Part shown: piece after piece, positions 1 to 7,761 of the stretch | Position numbering within the stretch: position 1 is the first letter of the stretch | Layout of the letters: the number at the start of each line of letters is the position of its first letter | Notes under the pieces: generated by a model | What the model saw: the letters and a program-made list of their open reading frames with translations, nothing else | The model's database searches: none | Told to the model about the DNA's origin: nothing | NCBI GenBank assembly: GCA_963725155.1 | Contig: CAVRXU010000002.1 | Coordinates: 372,001 to 436,000, forward strand | Source of the DNA: DATDAH01 sp963725155 | Lineage (GTDB): Bacteria > Actinomycetota > Acidimicrobiia > Acidimicrobiales > DATDAH01 | Direction: 5' to 3' | Length of the DNA stretch: 64,000 bases | Position numbers and translations under genes: made by a program

Positions 1-740
1 AGGGCGATCAGATCGCCCTCAGCACGAAGTACGCCGAGGACCACGACTGGGTGGTCGGCGACACGATCGCGGCCACCTTCCAGGATGGGCAGGAGGTCGA
101 CTTGACCCTCGGCGCCACCTACGAGGACGCCGAGCTGGTCGGCGACCTGACCGTGCCCCGCGATCTGTGGGCCGAGCACTCGATCCAGACCGTCGACACC
201 GTCGTCCTCGTGGCGTTGGCCGATGGGGTCTCGGTGGCCGACGGCGAGGTCGCCGTGCAGGCCGTGGCCGACGAGTTCGGCAAGCCCGAGGTCCAGGACC
301 GCCAGGAGTACATCGACACGGCCACCGCCGGCGTGGACGGGATGCTCTCGCTGATCTACGTGATGCTGGCCCTGGCCATCATCATCGCCCTGATGGGGAT
401 CGCCAACGCCCTGTCGCTGGCCATCCACGAGCGGACCCGGGAGTTGGGGCTGTTGCGGGCCGTCGGCACGACCCGACGCCAGATGCGGTCGATGGTGCGG
501 TGGGAGTCGGTGCTGGTTGCCACGTTCGGGGCGGTCGGCGGGATCGTCGTCGGCAGCTTCCTGGGCTGGGCCTTGGTGAAGGCCGCCGATGCGGACGGCT
601 TCATCAGCGCCTTCTCGGTGCCGGTGGGCTCGCTGGTCGTGGTCCTGCTGGTCGGCGCCCTCGCCGGCGCCCTGGCCGCCATCCGCCCCGCCCGCCGGGC
701 CGCCAAGCTCGACATCCTCGACGCCATCGCCACCAGCTAG
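1..740 (+). CDS. ABC transporter permease, FtsX/MacB type (C-terminal part)
   Basis: The gene enters from the left edge; the frame is open from base 3 (GDQIALSTKYAED...). It is the C-terminal FtsX domain of a MacB/LolCE-like permease: an extracytoplasmic stretch, a membrane segment (about LIYVMLALAIIIALMGIANA), the cytoplasmic coupling motif ERTRELGLLRAVG, then two further membrane helices and a short tail DILDAIATS. This tail matches the end of the minus-strand permease at the other end of the window, so the two are paralogs. Such permeases work with a LolD/MacB-type ATPase to move lipids, lipoproteins or peptides at the cell envelope; the substrate cannot be read from sequence. A GTG at 51 is an internal codon, not the start. 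Confidence 0.9.
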   Translation, partial: GDQIALSTKYAEDHDWVVGDTIAATFQDGQEVDLTLGATYEDAELVGDLTVPRDLWAEHSIQTVDTVVLVALADGVSVADGEVAVQAVADEFGKPEVQDRQEYIDTATAGVDGMLSLIYVMLALAIIIALMGIANALSLAIHERTRELGLLRAVGTTRRQMRSMVRWESVLVATFGAVGGIVVGSFLGWALVKAADADGFISAFSVPVGSLVVVLLVGALAGALAAIRPARRAAKLDILDAIATS

Positions 741-755
741 TCCCCCACCCCACCG

Positions 756-785
756 GAGGGCCGTGTCCTCACGGGCACGGCCCTC
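756..785 (+). terminator. Hairpin after the permease gene
   Basis: Sixteen bases past the permease stop lies a perfect 10-bp stem (GAGGGCCGTG / CACGGCCCTC) with a 10-nt loop. There is no U-tract, which is usual for terminators in very GC-rich actinobacteria. The call rests on position and stem strength. Confidence 0.5.
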
Positions 786-821
786 TGGCCGACGTCAAGC
801 GTGATCGTCGCAGCTGACCGG

Positions 822-869
822 TTCTGGCACCTGATTCGGCTGCCATAGCCGCCGAATCAGGTGCCAGAA
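822..869. repeat. Intergenic palindrome, GTTCTGG/CCAGAAC family, complete copy
   Basis: Two perfect 19-nt arms (TTCTGGCACCTGATTCGGC and its reverse complement) flank a 10-nt centre TGCCATAGCC. It lies between convergent genes, so a bidirectional terminator role is possible. One arm recurs almost exactly (18/19) next to the IS30 remnant at 14362-14380, and related but diverged palindromes sit at 26931 and 38348. This makes it a dispersed family, not a one-off terminator. Confidence 0.75.
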
Positions 870-972
870 GGCGCACGCAGCGGGATCCGGTCGTGCTGGG
901 TGAAGACGGTGGGCTGGCGTGCCCCGACGATCTTCGGCTGACACCACGCCCCCGTGGTTGCTCTTGTTTCCC

Positions 973-2184
973 CTACGCCGCGGCGAGCTGCTTGCCGGCG
1001 GTGCCCATGAGGTCGAGGAAGTTGTCGCAGTAGAAGGCCTGGCGCACGGCGTCGTCGACGTCGCCCAGTGACGCCTCGAAGCGCTCCAGCGGCTTCCGGC
1101 CGCCCTCCACGTGGGGGTAGTCGGACGAGAAGAGGCAGACCTCGGGGCCGCTGTTGGCGATGATCCATCCCACGTCCTCAGTGGGGTAGGGCGTGAAGCG
1201 GACCTGGCGGCGGACGTAGTCGGTGGGGCGCAGGCTCAGGGCCTGCAGTCGTTCCTCGTGGCGATGGAAGGCGTCGTAGGCCGACTCCATCTGCCGCAGC
1301 CACGACGGCACCCAGATGGCGCCCTGCTCGATGACGCCGATGCGCAGGTCCGGGAAGCGCTCGAGCACGCCGTCGAAGATCATCGTGGCCAGCGTCTGGG
1401 CCGGGGGCCCGGGGATGCCCATGTAGTCGACCGACCGGAAGTTCTCCTCGCCACCGTGGAAGTCGGGCGGGATGGGCAGGCCGTTCTTGAAGTAGTCGCC
1501 GTCGATCAGGTCGCCGGTGCCGCCGACGTGGAAGACGACCGGGATGCCGGCCTCCTGGGCCTTCGCCCACACCGGGTCGAGGCCGATGTGGCTGGGCGAG
1601 TGACCCGGCGGGCAGCCCGAAGCGACGAGCAGGGCGGCGGCGCCCTGGGCCAGGGCTTCGTCGACCAGGCTGGGCGCGTCGTCGATGTCGAACAGCGGCA
1701 CGTAGCAGCTGGGCAGGAGACGGTCGTCGCCCGAGCAGAACTCGACCATGCCGCGGTTGTGGGCCCGCGCCGCGCCGATGGCCAGCTCGCCGTCGCCACC
1801 GTGTTCCCAGTTCCGGAGGCGCCGGTTGTGGAACGTGTTGAAGACGAGCTGGCTCTGGAAGCCGAGCAGGTCGAGGGCCCGGGGCCGGTCCTCGGCCACG
1901 AACGAGCCGGTGGCGGCGAAGTTCTTGCGGCTCATGATCTCCGCCGCCTCGTCGGCCCGGTAGGCCTCGGACGCGTGTTTGGCCGCCAGCCGGTCGAAGG
2001 CCGCGACCAGGTCCTTCAGCTGCTCCTCGGGATCGCCGGTCTGGCGCAGCTCGTTGCCGCTGCTCAGGTCCAGGGGAGCGATGCGGTCGCGGATGTCTGG
2101 ATCGGCGTGGTCCCGCAGCCAGGTCGGCGTCTCCATGATGTGGGCATCGGCATCGTGGATCGTCCGGCCGCTGGCGTAGGGCAT
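973..2184 (-). CDS. Amidohydrolase family protein (Amidohydro_2, ACMSD-like)
   Basis: A 403-aa protein starting MPYASGRTIHDADAHIMET. It carries the amidohydrolase TIM-barrel marks: an N-terminal metal-site motif (DADAH), a mid-barrel histidine (FHVGGTG) and a late Asp/His pair (SSDYPHVEGG). This subfamily includes ACMSD-like decarboxylases and uncharacterised hydrolases common in actinobacterial catabolic loci; the substrate is unknown. The ATG overlaps the TGA of the upstream fatty-acid hydroxylase gene by one base (TGATG), so the two are translationally coupled and may act on the same lipid or sterol-like compound (inference). A much longer frame continues upstream, but it is antisense noise over the neighbour. 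Confidence 0.85.
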   Translation of the reverse strand: MPYASGRTIHDADAHIMETPTWLRDHADPDIRDRIAPLDLSSGNELRQTGDPEEQLKDLVAAFDRLAAKHASEAYRADEAAEIMSRKNFAATGSFVAEDRPRALDLLGFQSQLVFNTFHNRRLRNWEHGGDGELAIGAARAHNRGMVEFCSGDDRLLPSCYVPLFDIDDAPSLVDEALAQGAAALLVASGCPPGHSPSHIGLDPVWAKAQEAGIPVVFHVGGTGDLIDGDYFKNGLPIPPDFHGGEENFRSVDYMGIPGPPAQTLATMIFDGVLERFPDLRIGVIEQGAIWVPSWLRQMESAYDAFHRHEERLQALSLRPTDYVRRQVRFTPYPTEDVGWIIANSGPEVCLFSSDYPHVEGGRKPLERFEASLGDVDDAVRQAFYCDNFLDLMGTAGKQLAAA

Positions 2185-3410
2185 CAGGCCACTCCGGCGG
2201 TGGCAGGCTCGTGGGACGGGTGGGCCGGGTCGCCGTCCAGCTCGGCTCGTCGGGCGTAGGCCCATCCGGGGCCCCGGACCACGAAGGACAGGCGGTCTGC
2301 CCAGTTGTCGCTGTCGGCCACGTCTCGGAGGATGTCCTTGTACTCGTGGGTGGCGATGGTCACCGGGTTGTCGGTGTGGATGTTCTTGGTCAGGCCGTAG
2401 ATGACCGGCTCGGCCTCGTCCTCCCGCTCGAAGGTGCCGAACAGCCGGTCCCAGAGGATGAGGATCGACCCGTGGTTCCGGTCGATGTAACGCCGGTTGC
2501 GGCCGTGGTGGACCCGGTGGTGCGAGGCGGTGTTGAACAGCTCCTCGAACTTGCCCAGCTTGGGGATCAGGTCGGTGTGGATCCAGAACTGGTACAGCAG
2601 GTTGACCCCCCGGGCCTGCTCGATGAGCGAGGGTCGCACGCCGAGGTAGCAGAGGGCGCTGTAGGGCACGAAGGTGCCGAACGAGTCGGCCACGGGCTGG
2701 CGCAGGGCCGTCGACAGGTTGAAGCGCTCGCTGCTGTGGTGCACGACGTGGATGGCCCACAGGTAGCGGGCCTCGTGCATGAGCCGGTGGTTCCAGTAGT
2801 AGATGAAGTCCCAGGCTGCGATCGTCCCGATGGCCGCCAGGACGCCGGTGCCCAGGTCCCGGGTGGACCGGCGCGTGTTCCAGACCCGCTTGGGCCGGGT
2901 GGCTGAGCCGATGGCGGACGTGAGCGCCACGGCGCCCGCGACAACCGCGGTCGGACCGCCGTAGCGGGCGACGAGCCGGGCCCGCGCGACGACGGGGTCA
3001 TCGGTGAGGGTCGTGCCCGCCGACGAGGGGTCGGTCGACGGGCCGGGTGACGGGCCGTTGCTCGGCGCCGCTGCGGGCGTTGTGACGGTCCAGGGCGCGG
3101 TCGGCGCCGCGCCCTGTCGGCGCCGGCGCACGATGCGGTCGGCCACCGTCGTGGCCGCCGCGGCCGTGGCCGCCACGGCCAGGATCCCTTTGCCGGTCTT
3201 CGATCGCTGCGGGGCGATCTTGTCGGCGATGGCGTGCGTGGCCATCGGAATGAAGAGGCTGGCGGTCCCCATGGCCAGGTTGGCCAGCGTGTCGCCCCGC
3301 TCGTAGTCAGCGGCGGAGGGACCGATGCGCTCAGCCCGCCGCTTCAGCAGCCAGTTCTCCAGCCCCATCGAGCCGAAGTAGCCCGGCGTGGCGACAGCAG
3401 TCAGGTCCAC
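2184..3410 (-). CDS. Fatty acid hydroxylase / sterol desaturase family membrane protein
   Basis: A 408-aa integral membrane di-iron enzyme. The histidine boxes of the fatty acid hydroxylase superfamily are present: HRLMH, HVVHHS and HHRVHH, followed by the family tail motif around NHGSILILWDRLFGT. The GTG start at 3410 gives VDLTAVATPGYFGSMGLE, matching the usual N-terminal helix. An unusual Ala/Pro/Ser-rich insert (about residues 75-125) separates the first membrane region from the catalytic core. The product would hydroxylate or desaturate a lipid at the membrane. It is divergent from the rhodanese-NUDIX gene with a 69-bp shared promoter region and is coupled to the amidohydrolase downstream. 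Confidence 0.88.
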   Translation of the reverse strand: MDLTAVATPGYFGSMGLENWLLKRRAERIGPSAADYERGDTLANLAMGTASLFIPMATHAIADKIAPQRSKTGKGILAVAATAAAATTVADRIVRRRRQGAAPTAPWTVTTPAAAPSNGPSPGPSTDPSSAGTTLTDDPVVARARLVARYGGPTAVVAGAVALTSAIGSATRPKRVWNTRRSTRDLGTGVLAAIGTIAAWDFIYYWNHRLMHEARYLWAIHVVHHSSERFNLSTALRQPVADSFGTFVPYSALCYLGVRPSLIEQARGVNLLYQFWIHTDLIPKLGKFEELFNTASHHRVHHGRNRRYIDRNHGSILILWDRLFGTFEREDEAEPVIYGLTKNIHTDNPVTIATHEYKDILRDVADSDNWADRLSFVVRGPGWAYARRAELDGDPAHPSHEPATAGVA

Positions 3411-3479
3411 GCCCGGATTCTCGCACGCCGGGCCGTCGATCGGACCGGCGAGGGGCTCGCCGAGCGCCAGACTGACGCG

Positions 3480-4454
3480 GTGACACCCGGTGTGGACGAG
3501 TTGCTGGCCGCCGCCCGGGACCGGCTGGGCCACCGTCCCTCGCCGGAGGAGGCGTTGGCCGCGCAGCGGGAGGGCGCATTGCTGGTCGACATCCGGCCGG
3601 TCGAGCAGCGCCAGCGGGACGGTGGCGTGCCGGGCGCGGTGATCATCGAGCGCAACGTCCTCGAATGGCGCCTTGACCCGGCCTCGCAATGGCGGCACCC
3701 CGAGCTGACCTCGCCCGACCGCCCGGTGATCGTGCTGTGCAACGAGGGCTACCAGTCCAGCGTGGCCGCAGCCGCGCTCCTGGACCTCGGCTGCCATTCG
3801 GTCACCGACCTCGACGGCGGCTTCCAGGCGTGGCTGACCGCCGGGCTGCCGACGGTCGACGCCGTCCCCGACGTGGTCGCCATGGCCGACGAGATGCAGG
3901 CCATCGGTCGAGCCGGCCTCCATTTCGCCGACGATCCATTCGACCAAGAGCGCTACCGACGCCTGGTCGACATGGCGGTGCAGACCTACGCCCAGGTGGG
4001 CCCGATCGACAGCCCGGTGATCATGGAGCGCTTTGCCAAGGAGGTCGGCTGCATCACCCCGAAGGTCGGAGCCGACGCCGCCATCGTCGACGACCGCGGT
4101 CGCCTGCTGCTGGTCGAGCGGGCCGACGACGGGTGCTGGGGCCTCGTCAGCGGTTGGGTCGAGCCCGGCGAGCACCCCGCCGCGACCGTTGTCCGGGAGG
4201 CGAAGGAGGAGGTCGGCCTCGACATCGCCGTCGACGACCTGGTCGGCGTCTTCCACCGCCCGGCCTCGTCCTCGACCGGCCCCCACGCCGTCGTCTCCGT
4301 CGTCTACCGGGCCACGCTCACCCGCGGCGAGATCCAGGTCCAGCCCCACGAGGTCCTCTCGGCCCAGTGGTGGCCCGTCGACGATGTCCCCACCTGGCAC
4401 CTCGACCACGAGCCCAAAGCCCGCGCCGCCCTCGCTGTCACCCCCCGTCCGTAA
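3480..4454 (+). CDS. Rhodanese-like domain fused to NUDIX hydrolase
   Basis: A 324-aa two-domain protein. Residues about 15-125 form a rhodanese domain with LVDIRP and the active-site loop LCNEGYQSS (Cys present). A helical Nudix_N-like linker follows (about 130-195), then a NUDIX domain with the complete box: GWVEPGEH, then REAKEEVGL in the standard GX5EX7REUXEEXGU spacing. NUDIX enzymes cleave nucleoside diphosphate-linked compounds; rhodaneses carry persulfide or sense stress. The reading frame is open through the junction without an internal stop. The start is GTG 3480 (VTPGVDELLA) or GTG 3492. Each half normally occurs as a separate protein, so either a true fusion or a lost stop codon is possible. 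Confidence 0.85.
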   Translation: MTPGVDELLAAARDRLGHRPSPEEALAAQREGALLVDIRPVEQRQRDGGVPGAVIIERNVLEWRLDPASQWRHPELTSPDRPVIVLCNEGYQSSVAAAALLDLGCHSVTDLDGGFQAWLTAGLPTVDAVPDVVAMADEMQAIGRAGLHFADDPFDQERYRRLVDMAVQTYAQVGPIDSPVIMERFAKEVGCITPKVGADAAIVDDRGRLLLVERADDGCWGLVSGWVEPGEHPAATVVREAKEEVGLDIAVDDLVGVFHRPASSSTGPHAVVSVVYRATLTRGEIQVQPHEVLSAQWWPVDDVPTWHLDHEPKARAALAVTPRP

Positions 4455-4534
4455 CGTCCGTCCCAGCCAGTCCGGCGCAGAGGACCGGCCCGTCCCCCTC
4501 CACCATCCGAAATTGCGTTCGTTTTCGTCGTTCT

Positions 4535-4556
4535 GCGACCGGAAGTAACGCAGTTT
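4535..4556 (+). repeat. Left 22-nt direct repeat flanking AbiEi/DUF559 gene
   Basis: Sequence begins GCGACCGGAAGTAACGCAG; 20 of 22 bases match the copy at 5513-5534. It lies 17 bp before the start codon of the AbiEi/DUF559 gene and its 3' half pairs imperfectly with 4510-4519. Confidence 0.7.
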
Positions 4557-4573
4557 GCAGAGAAGGGGGATCG

Positions 4574-5503
4574 ATGGACGCCATCGACGCCCGCATCGCC
4601 GCTGTCGCCCGGCGACAGCACGCCCTTGTGACCCGTCGGCAAGCATTGGCCTGCGGCGCATCCGACGCGTTCATCCGTCATCGCCTGAGCACCGGCCGCT
4701 GGGTCGTCCTCCACCGAGGGGTGTACGTCATTGCGGGAGTACCGATCGCATGGGAGACGATGGTGCATGCTGCGGTCCTGGCCGCGGGTGACGGCGCACT
4801 GGCCTCCCACCGCACCGCCGCAGCCTTGTGGGACCTCGACGACTTCAGGACGGGACCCGTCGAGTTGTCGGTTCCTCGTCATCGTCGCCCTGTCCGCCTA
4901 CCGGTGCGCGTGCACGAGTCGACGGACATGGTTCTCGCCCGGCCAGTTCTGCGACGAGGCATACCTACGACGGGACTCCTTCGCACGCTTCTGGACATCG
5001 GTTGCCTGGTCACGGCCGGCACGCTGGAGGGCGCGATCGAGCAGACCGTTCGGGAGACGGGTGCCGACTGGTCCGACCTCTACGACACGCTGGTCCTCCA
5101 CTCGCGGCGAGGGCGCAACGGGTGTGGCCCGTTCCGCGCCATCCTCGATGAGAGGTTCGGCGACCGGGTGATCACAGACAGCAGGTTCGAGCACCTCGTC
5201 CGTCGACTGCTCGCCGATGCCGGCGTCGAGGAACCTGAGTCACAGCATTCGATCTACGACGAGGCTCGGTTCATCGCCGAGGTCGACCTGGCGTGGCCTA
5301 GACGCATGGTGGCGGTCGAACTCCAGAGCAAGAAGCACCACCTTCACTCGGTGGCGTTCGAGCGGGACAAGCAGCGCCTGAACGACGCCCGGCTGCACGG
5401 CTGGCACGTCCTCGAGTACACGTTCAAGTTCTACGTCAACCAACCCAACCGTCTCGTTCGCGAGGTCCAAACTGCGCTCGCCCAACGAACTGGCGTCACT
5501 TGA
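4574..5503 (+). CDS. AbiEi-type antitoxin domain / DUF559 endonuclease-like protein
   Basis: A 309-aa protein. Residues about 5-55 form a winged-helix AbiEi_4-type domain (ALVTRRQALACGASDAFI, then GRWVVLHRGVYV). The C-terminal third resembles DUF559/Vsr-like nuclease folds, with AEVDLAWPRRMVAVELQSKK in place of the PD-(D/E)XK core and a following DKQRLNDARLHGWHVLEYT. Genes of this architecture are widespread, patchily distributed and solitary in actinobacteria. No AbiEii nucleotidyltransferase toxin is adjacent, so a type IV toxin-antitoxin role is not supported; a nuclease or regulator role is inferred. The start ATG 4574 follows AGAAGGGGG. Flanking repeats suggest independent acquisition. 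Confidence 0.75.
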   Translation: MDAIDARIAAVARRQHALVTRRQALACGASDAFIRHRLSTGRWVVLHRGVYVIAGVPIAWETMVHAAVLAAGDGALASHRTAAALWDLDDFRTGPVELSVPRHRRPVRLPVRVHESTDMVLARPVLRRGIPTTGLLRTLLDIGCLVTAGTLEGAIEQTVRETGADWSDLYDTLVLHSRRGRNGCGPFRAILDERFGDRVITDSRFEHLVRRLLADAGVEEPESQHSIYDEARFIAEVDLAWPRRMVAVELQSKKHHLHSVAFERDKQRLNDARLHGWHVLEYTFKFYVNQPNRLVREVQTALAQRTGVT

Positions 5504-5512
5504 GGTCGTGGA

Positions 5513-5534
5513 GCGACCAGAAGTAACGCAATTT
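5513..5534 (+). repeat. Right 22-nt direct repeat flanking AbiEi/DUF559 gene
   Basis: Begins GCGACCAGAAGTAACGCAA, nine bases after the stop codon. It differs from the left copy at only two positions, both A/G. Confidence 0.7.
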
Positions 5535-5559
5535 CGTCGGCTCCGCGATGCTCAGCGAT

Positions 5560-6813
5560 CTACTGGGGGACGATCTTGAGGAGAGGGCCGGCGAGGCTGA
5601 GGAGGTAGAGCTCGCCGGTGGGGTCTTCGGCGAAGGAGACGGGGGAGTCGACGGGCTCGGCGATGGTGGCGTCGTCGATCACCTCGCCGTCGGGGACGGC
5701 CAGGGCCCGTAGGTCACCGGCGCAGTAGTCGGCGTACAGGTAGGCGCCGACGAGGTCGGGGATGGCCGCACCCCGGTAGAGGTAGCCGCCGGTCACCGAG
5801 CAGCCGCCCTCGGCGTGGGTGTAGGTGAAGACCGGGGGCGTGTGGTCGTCGGGCTCGACCCCGTCCTCGTAGGGCTGGTCGCCCTCCATGGCGTTCCAGC
5901 CGAGGTTGAGGCCCCGCCCGGCATTCAGCCCGTCGGCATCGGCCGGCAGGTGGTCGACCTCCTCGATGTCGTTCTGGCCGACGTCGCCGACCCAGAGGTC
6001 GCCTGTCGCCCGATCGAAGGAGAACCGCCACGGGTTCCGCACCCCCTTGAGCCACACCTCGGGCCGGGCCCCTTCTTCGTCGACGAAGGGGTTGTCGTTG
6101 GGGATGGCGTAGGCGCTGCCGTCGACCCCGTTCGGGTCGACGCGCAGGATCGACCCGAGGAGCTGGCCCCGGTCCTGACCAGCCTCCAGCGGATCGCCCG
6201 CGGACCCGCCGTCGCCCAACCCGATGTACAGCAGGCCGTCGGGTCCGAAGGCCAGGTGCCCCCCGTTGTGGTTGGGGAACGGCTGGTCCAGGGCGAACAC
6301 GGCGCGGCGGGAACCCTCGTCGATCCCGCCGTCCCCATCGAGGGCGTACTCGTCGACCCGGGAGTCGCCATCCAGGTTGGTGAAGCTCACATAGAGGTGC
6401 GCACCGTCCGGGGCGACGACGAGGCCGAGCAGGCCCCGCTCGCCGTCAGTGGTCGTCTCGTCGGTCAGGTCGAGCACGGCCGTCCCCTCGCCGGTGGCCA
6501 GGTCGAGGTCCCGGACGATCCCGGCCCGCTCGGCCAGGTAGGCCCGGTCCGCCACGCCAGGCCGGAAGGCGAGGTCGACTGGTGCCTCGAACGCACCGAT
6601 CTCCTCGAAGCCGACCTCGACGCCGGACACGGTCTCCACCGGCCCGAGGCCCTGGACGGTCACGCCCGGTGCGGTGACGGTCGGCTCGGTGGTTTCGACG
6701 ATCGGCGCCCGGGTGTCGCTGGGCAGGTCGTCGTCGGCATCGTCGCCGCAACCGGTGGCCAGCAGAACCAGGGCGACCGCGATGCCGACCGCACCCAGTG
6801 CCCGCCGCCTCAT
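5560..6813 (-). CDS. PQQ-dependent sugar dehydrogenase family lipoprotein (GSDH/sorbosone type)
   Basis: A 417-aa exported lipoprotein: the signal peptide ends in the lipobox LATGC (Cys about residue 22). A six-bladed beta-propeller of the glucose/sorbosone dehydrogenase family follows. Diagnostic segments are AEPFD-like blade starts, the PQQ/Ca-site strands NHNGGHLAFGPDGLLYIGLG and GDGGSAGDP, and VRNPWRFSFDRATGDLWVGDVG. Family members oxidise aldoses or serve as sugar-binding propellers. The ATG overlaps the stop of tesB by four bases (ATGA), so the two form an operon, although no metabolic link is obvious. Confidence 0.88.
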   Translation of the reverse strand: MRRRALGAVGIAVALVLLATGCGDDADDDLPSDTRAPIVETTEPTVTAPGVTVQGLGPVETVSGVEVGFEEIGAFEAPVDLAFRPGVADRAYLAERAGIVRDLDLATGEGTAVLDLTDETTTDGERGLLGLVVAPDGAHLYVSFTNLDGDSRVDEYALDGDGGIDEGSRRAVFALDQPFPNHNGGHLAFGPDGLLYIGLGDGGSAGDPLEAGQDRGQLLGSILRVDPNGVDGSAYAIPNDNPFVDEEGARPEVWLKGVRNPWRFSFDRATGDLWVGDVGQNDIEEVDHLPADADGLNAGRGLNLGWNAMEGDQPYEDGVEPDDHTPPVFTYTHAEGGCSVTGGYLYRGAAIPDLVGAYLYADYCAGDLRALAVPDGEVIDDATIAEPVDSPVSFAEDPTGELYLLSLAGPLLKIVPQ

Positions 6814-7682
6814 CGCATCGGCCGGATCAAGCCCTCCTGCACGACGGACACGGCCAGCTCACCCCCATGGGTGTAGATCTCGCCCCGGGCCAACCCCCGA
6901 CCACCGCTCGTCGACGGGGTGTCCTGGACGTAGAGCAGCCATTCGTCGGCCTGGAACGGCCGATGGAACCACATGGCGTGGTCGAGGCTGGCCATCATGA
7001 CCTGCTCGTCCGCGGCCACTGACCCGTGGGGCAGCAGGGTGGTGTCCAGCAGGGTCATGTCCGACGCGTAGGTCAGGACGCAGGCGTGCAGCACCGGGTC
7101 GTCGGGCAGGGTCCCGTCGGCTCGCAGCCACACGCGCTGGTGCGGGGGCCGCGGCTCACGGCGCTGGTCCCAGCTCCAGTCCACGTTGCGGGTGTCGATG
7201 GGCCGGGGCCGGTCGAGGTCGGCGCCGAAGCGCTCGACGAACGGCTCCATCCGGGTCCGCCAGTCGGGCAGGGTCGCGGGCTCGGGTGGAAGCTGACCGT
7301 CCCACATGGCGTCGATCAGGTCCACCTGGTGGTCGAGGCCCTCCTCGCGGATGTGGAACGACGCCTGCAGGTTGAAGATGGCTTTCCCGTGCTGGACGGC
7401 CACGACCCGTCGGGTGGTGAAGGAGCGCCCGTCCCGGATGCGGTCGACCTCGAAGAGGATGGGCACCGCGGGGTCGCCGGGACGCAGGAAGTAGGCGTGC
7501 AGCGAGTGAACCGGCCGGTCGTCGTCGACGGTGCGGGTGGCGGCGACCAGGGCCTGGCCCGCCACCTGCCCCCCGAACACCCGCTGGCGCTCCTCGTCAG
7601 GGCTGATGCCCCGGAAGAGGTTGACTTCGATGGCCTCGAGATCGAGCAGCGCGCAGAGGTCGTCGAGCGCTTTCTGAGACAT
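6810..7682 (-). CDS. tesB: Acyl-CoA thioesterase II
   Basis: A 290-aa double hot-dog thioesterase starting MSQKALDDLCALLDLEAIE. The TesB signatures are present: RVFGGQVAGQAL near residue 35, the catalytic Asp in YASDMTLLDT with its nearby Thr, SLDHAMWFHRPFQADEWLLY, and the C-terminal Gln in VVQEGLIR. It hydrolyses acyl-CoAs to free fatty acids and CoA in the cytoplasm. Frame continuation upstream of 7682 lacks conserved sequence. It is the first gene of a two-gene unit with the sugar dehydrogenase and is divergent from the GtrA gene across 79 bp. Confidence 0.92.
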   Translation of the reverse strand: MSQKALDDLCALLDLEAIEVNLFRGISPDEERQRVFGGQVAGQALVAATRTVDDDRPVHSLHAYFLRPGDPAVPILFEVDRIRDGRSFTTRRVVAVQHGKAIFNLQASFHIREEGLDHQVDLIDAMWDGQLPPEPATLPDWRTRMEPFVERFGADLDRPRPIDTRNVDWSWDQRREPRPPHQRVWLRADGTLPDDPVLHACVLTYASDMTLLDTTLLPHGSVAADEQVMMASLDHAMWFHRPFQADEWLLYVQDTPSTSGGRGLARGEIYTHGGELAVSVVQEGLIRPMR

Positions 7683-7761
7683 CAACGCGGACCCTACCGG
7701 TGCCGATAGGACGGCCATGGCTCTGGTCGATGCTCCCGCGCCCACCGCTACGATGGGCTTC

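Larger units (their letters stand above)
4508..5536. mobile_element. Possible single-gene cassette carrying AbiEi/DUF559 gene
   Basis: The AbiEi/DUF559 gene is framed by matching ends. CGAAATTGCGTT at 4508-4519 is the exact inverse of AACGCAATTTCG at 5525-5536. Near-identical 22-nt direct repeats lie at 4535-4556 and 5513-5534. The ends are AT-richer than the surroundings. No transposase is encoded inside. This looks like a discrete inserted unit, perhaps mobilised in trans, but shared regulatory sites are an alternative. Confidence 0.35.

Noticed and set aside
973..2760. 595-aa frame extending the amidohydrolase upstream
   Set aside because: The first 190 residues are an out-of-frame shadow of the fatty-acid hydroxylase gene; the real start is the TGATG-coupled ATG at 2184.
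2184..4661. 825-aa frame extending the fatty-acid hydroxylase
   Set aside because: The upstream part is antisense to the rhodanese-NUDIX gene and lacks family sequence.
4574..5503. Complete AbiE type IV toxin-antitoxin system
   Set aside because: Only the AbiEi-like domain is present; no AbiEii nucleotidyltransferase lies on either side, and the C-terminus is DUF559-like.
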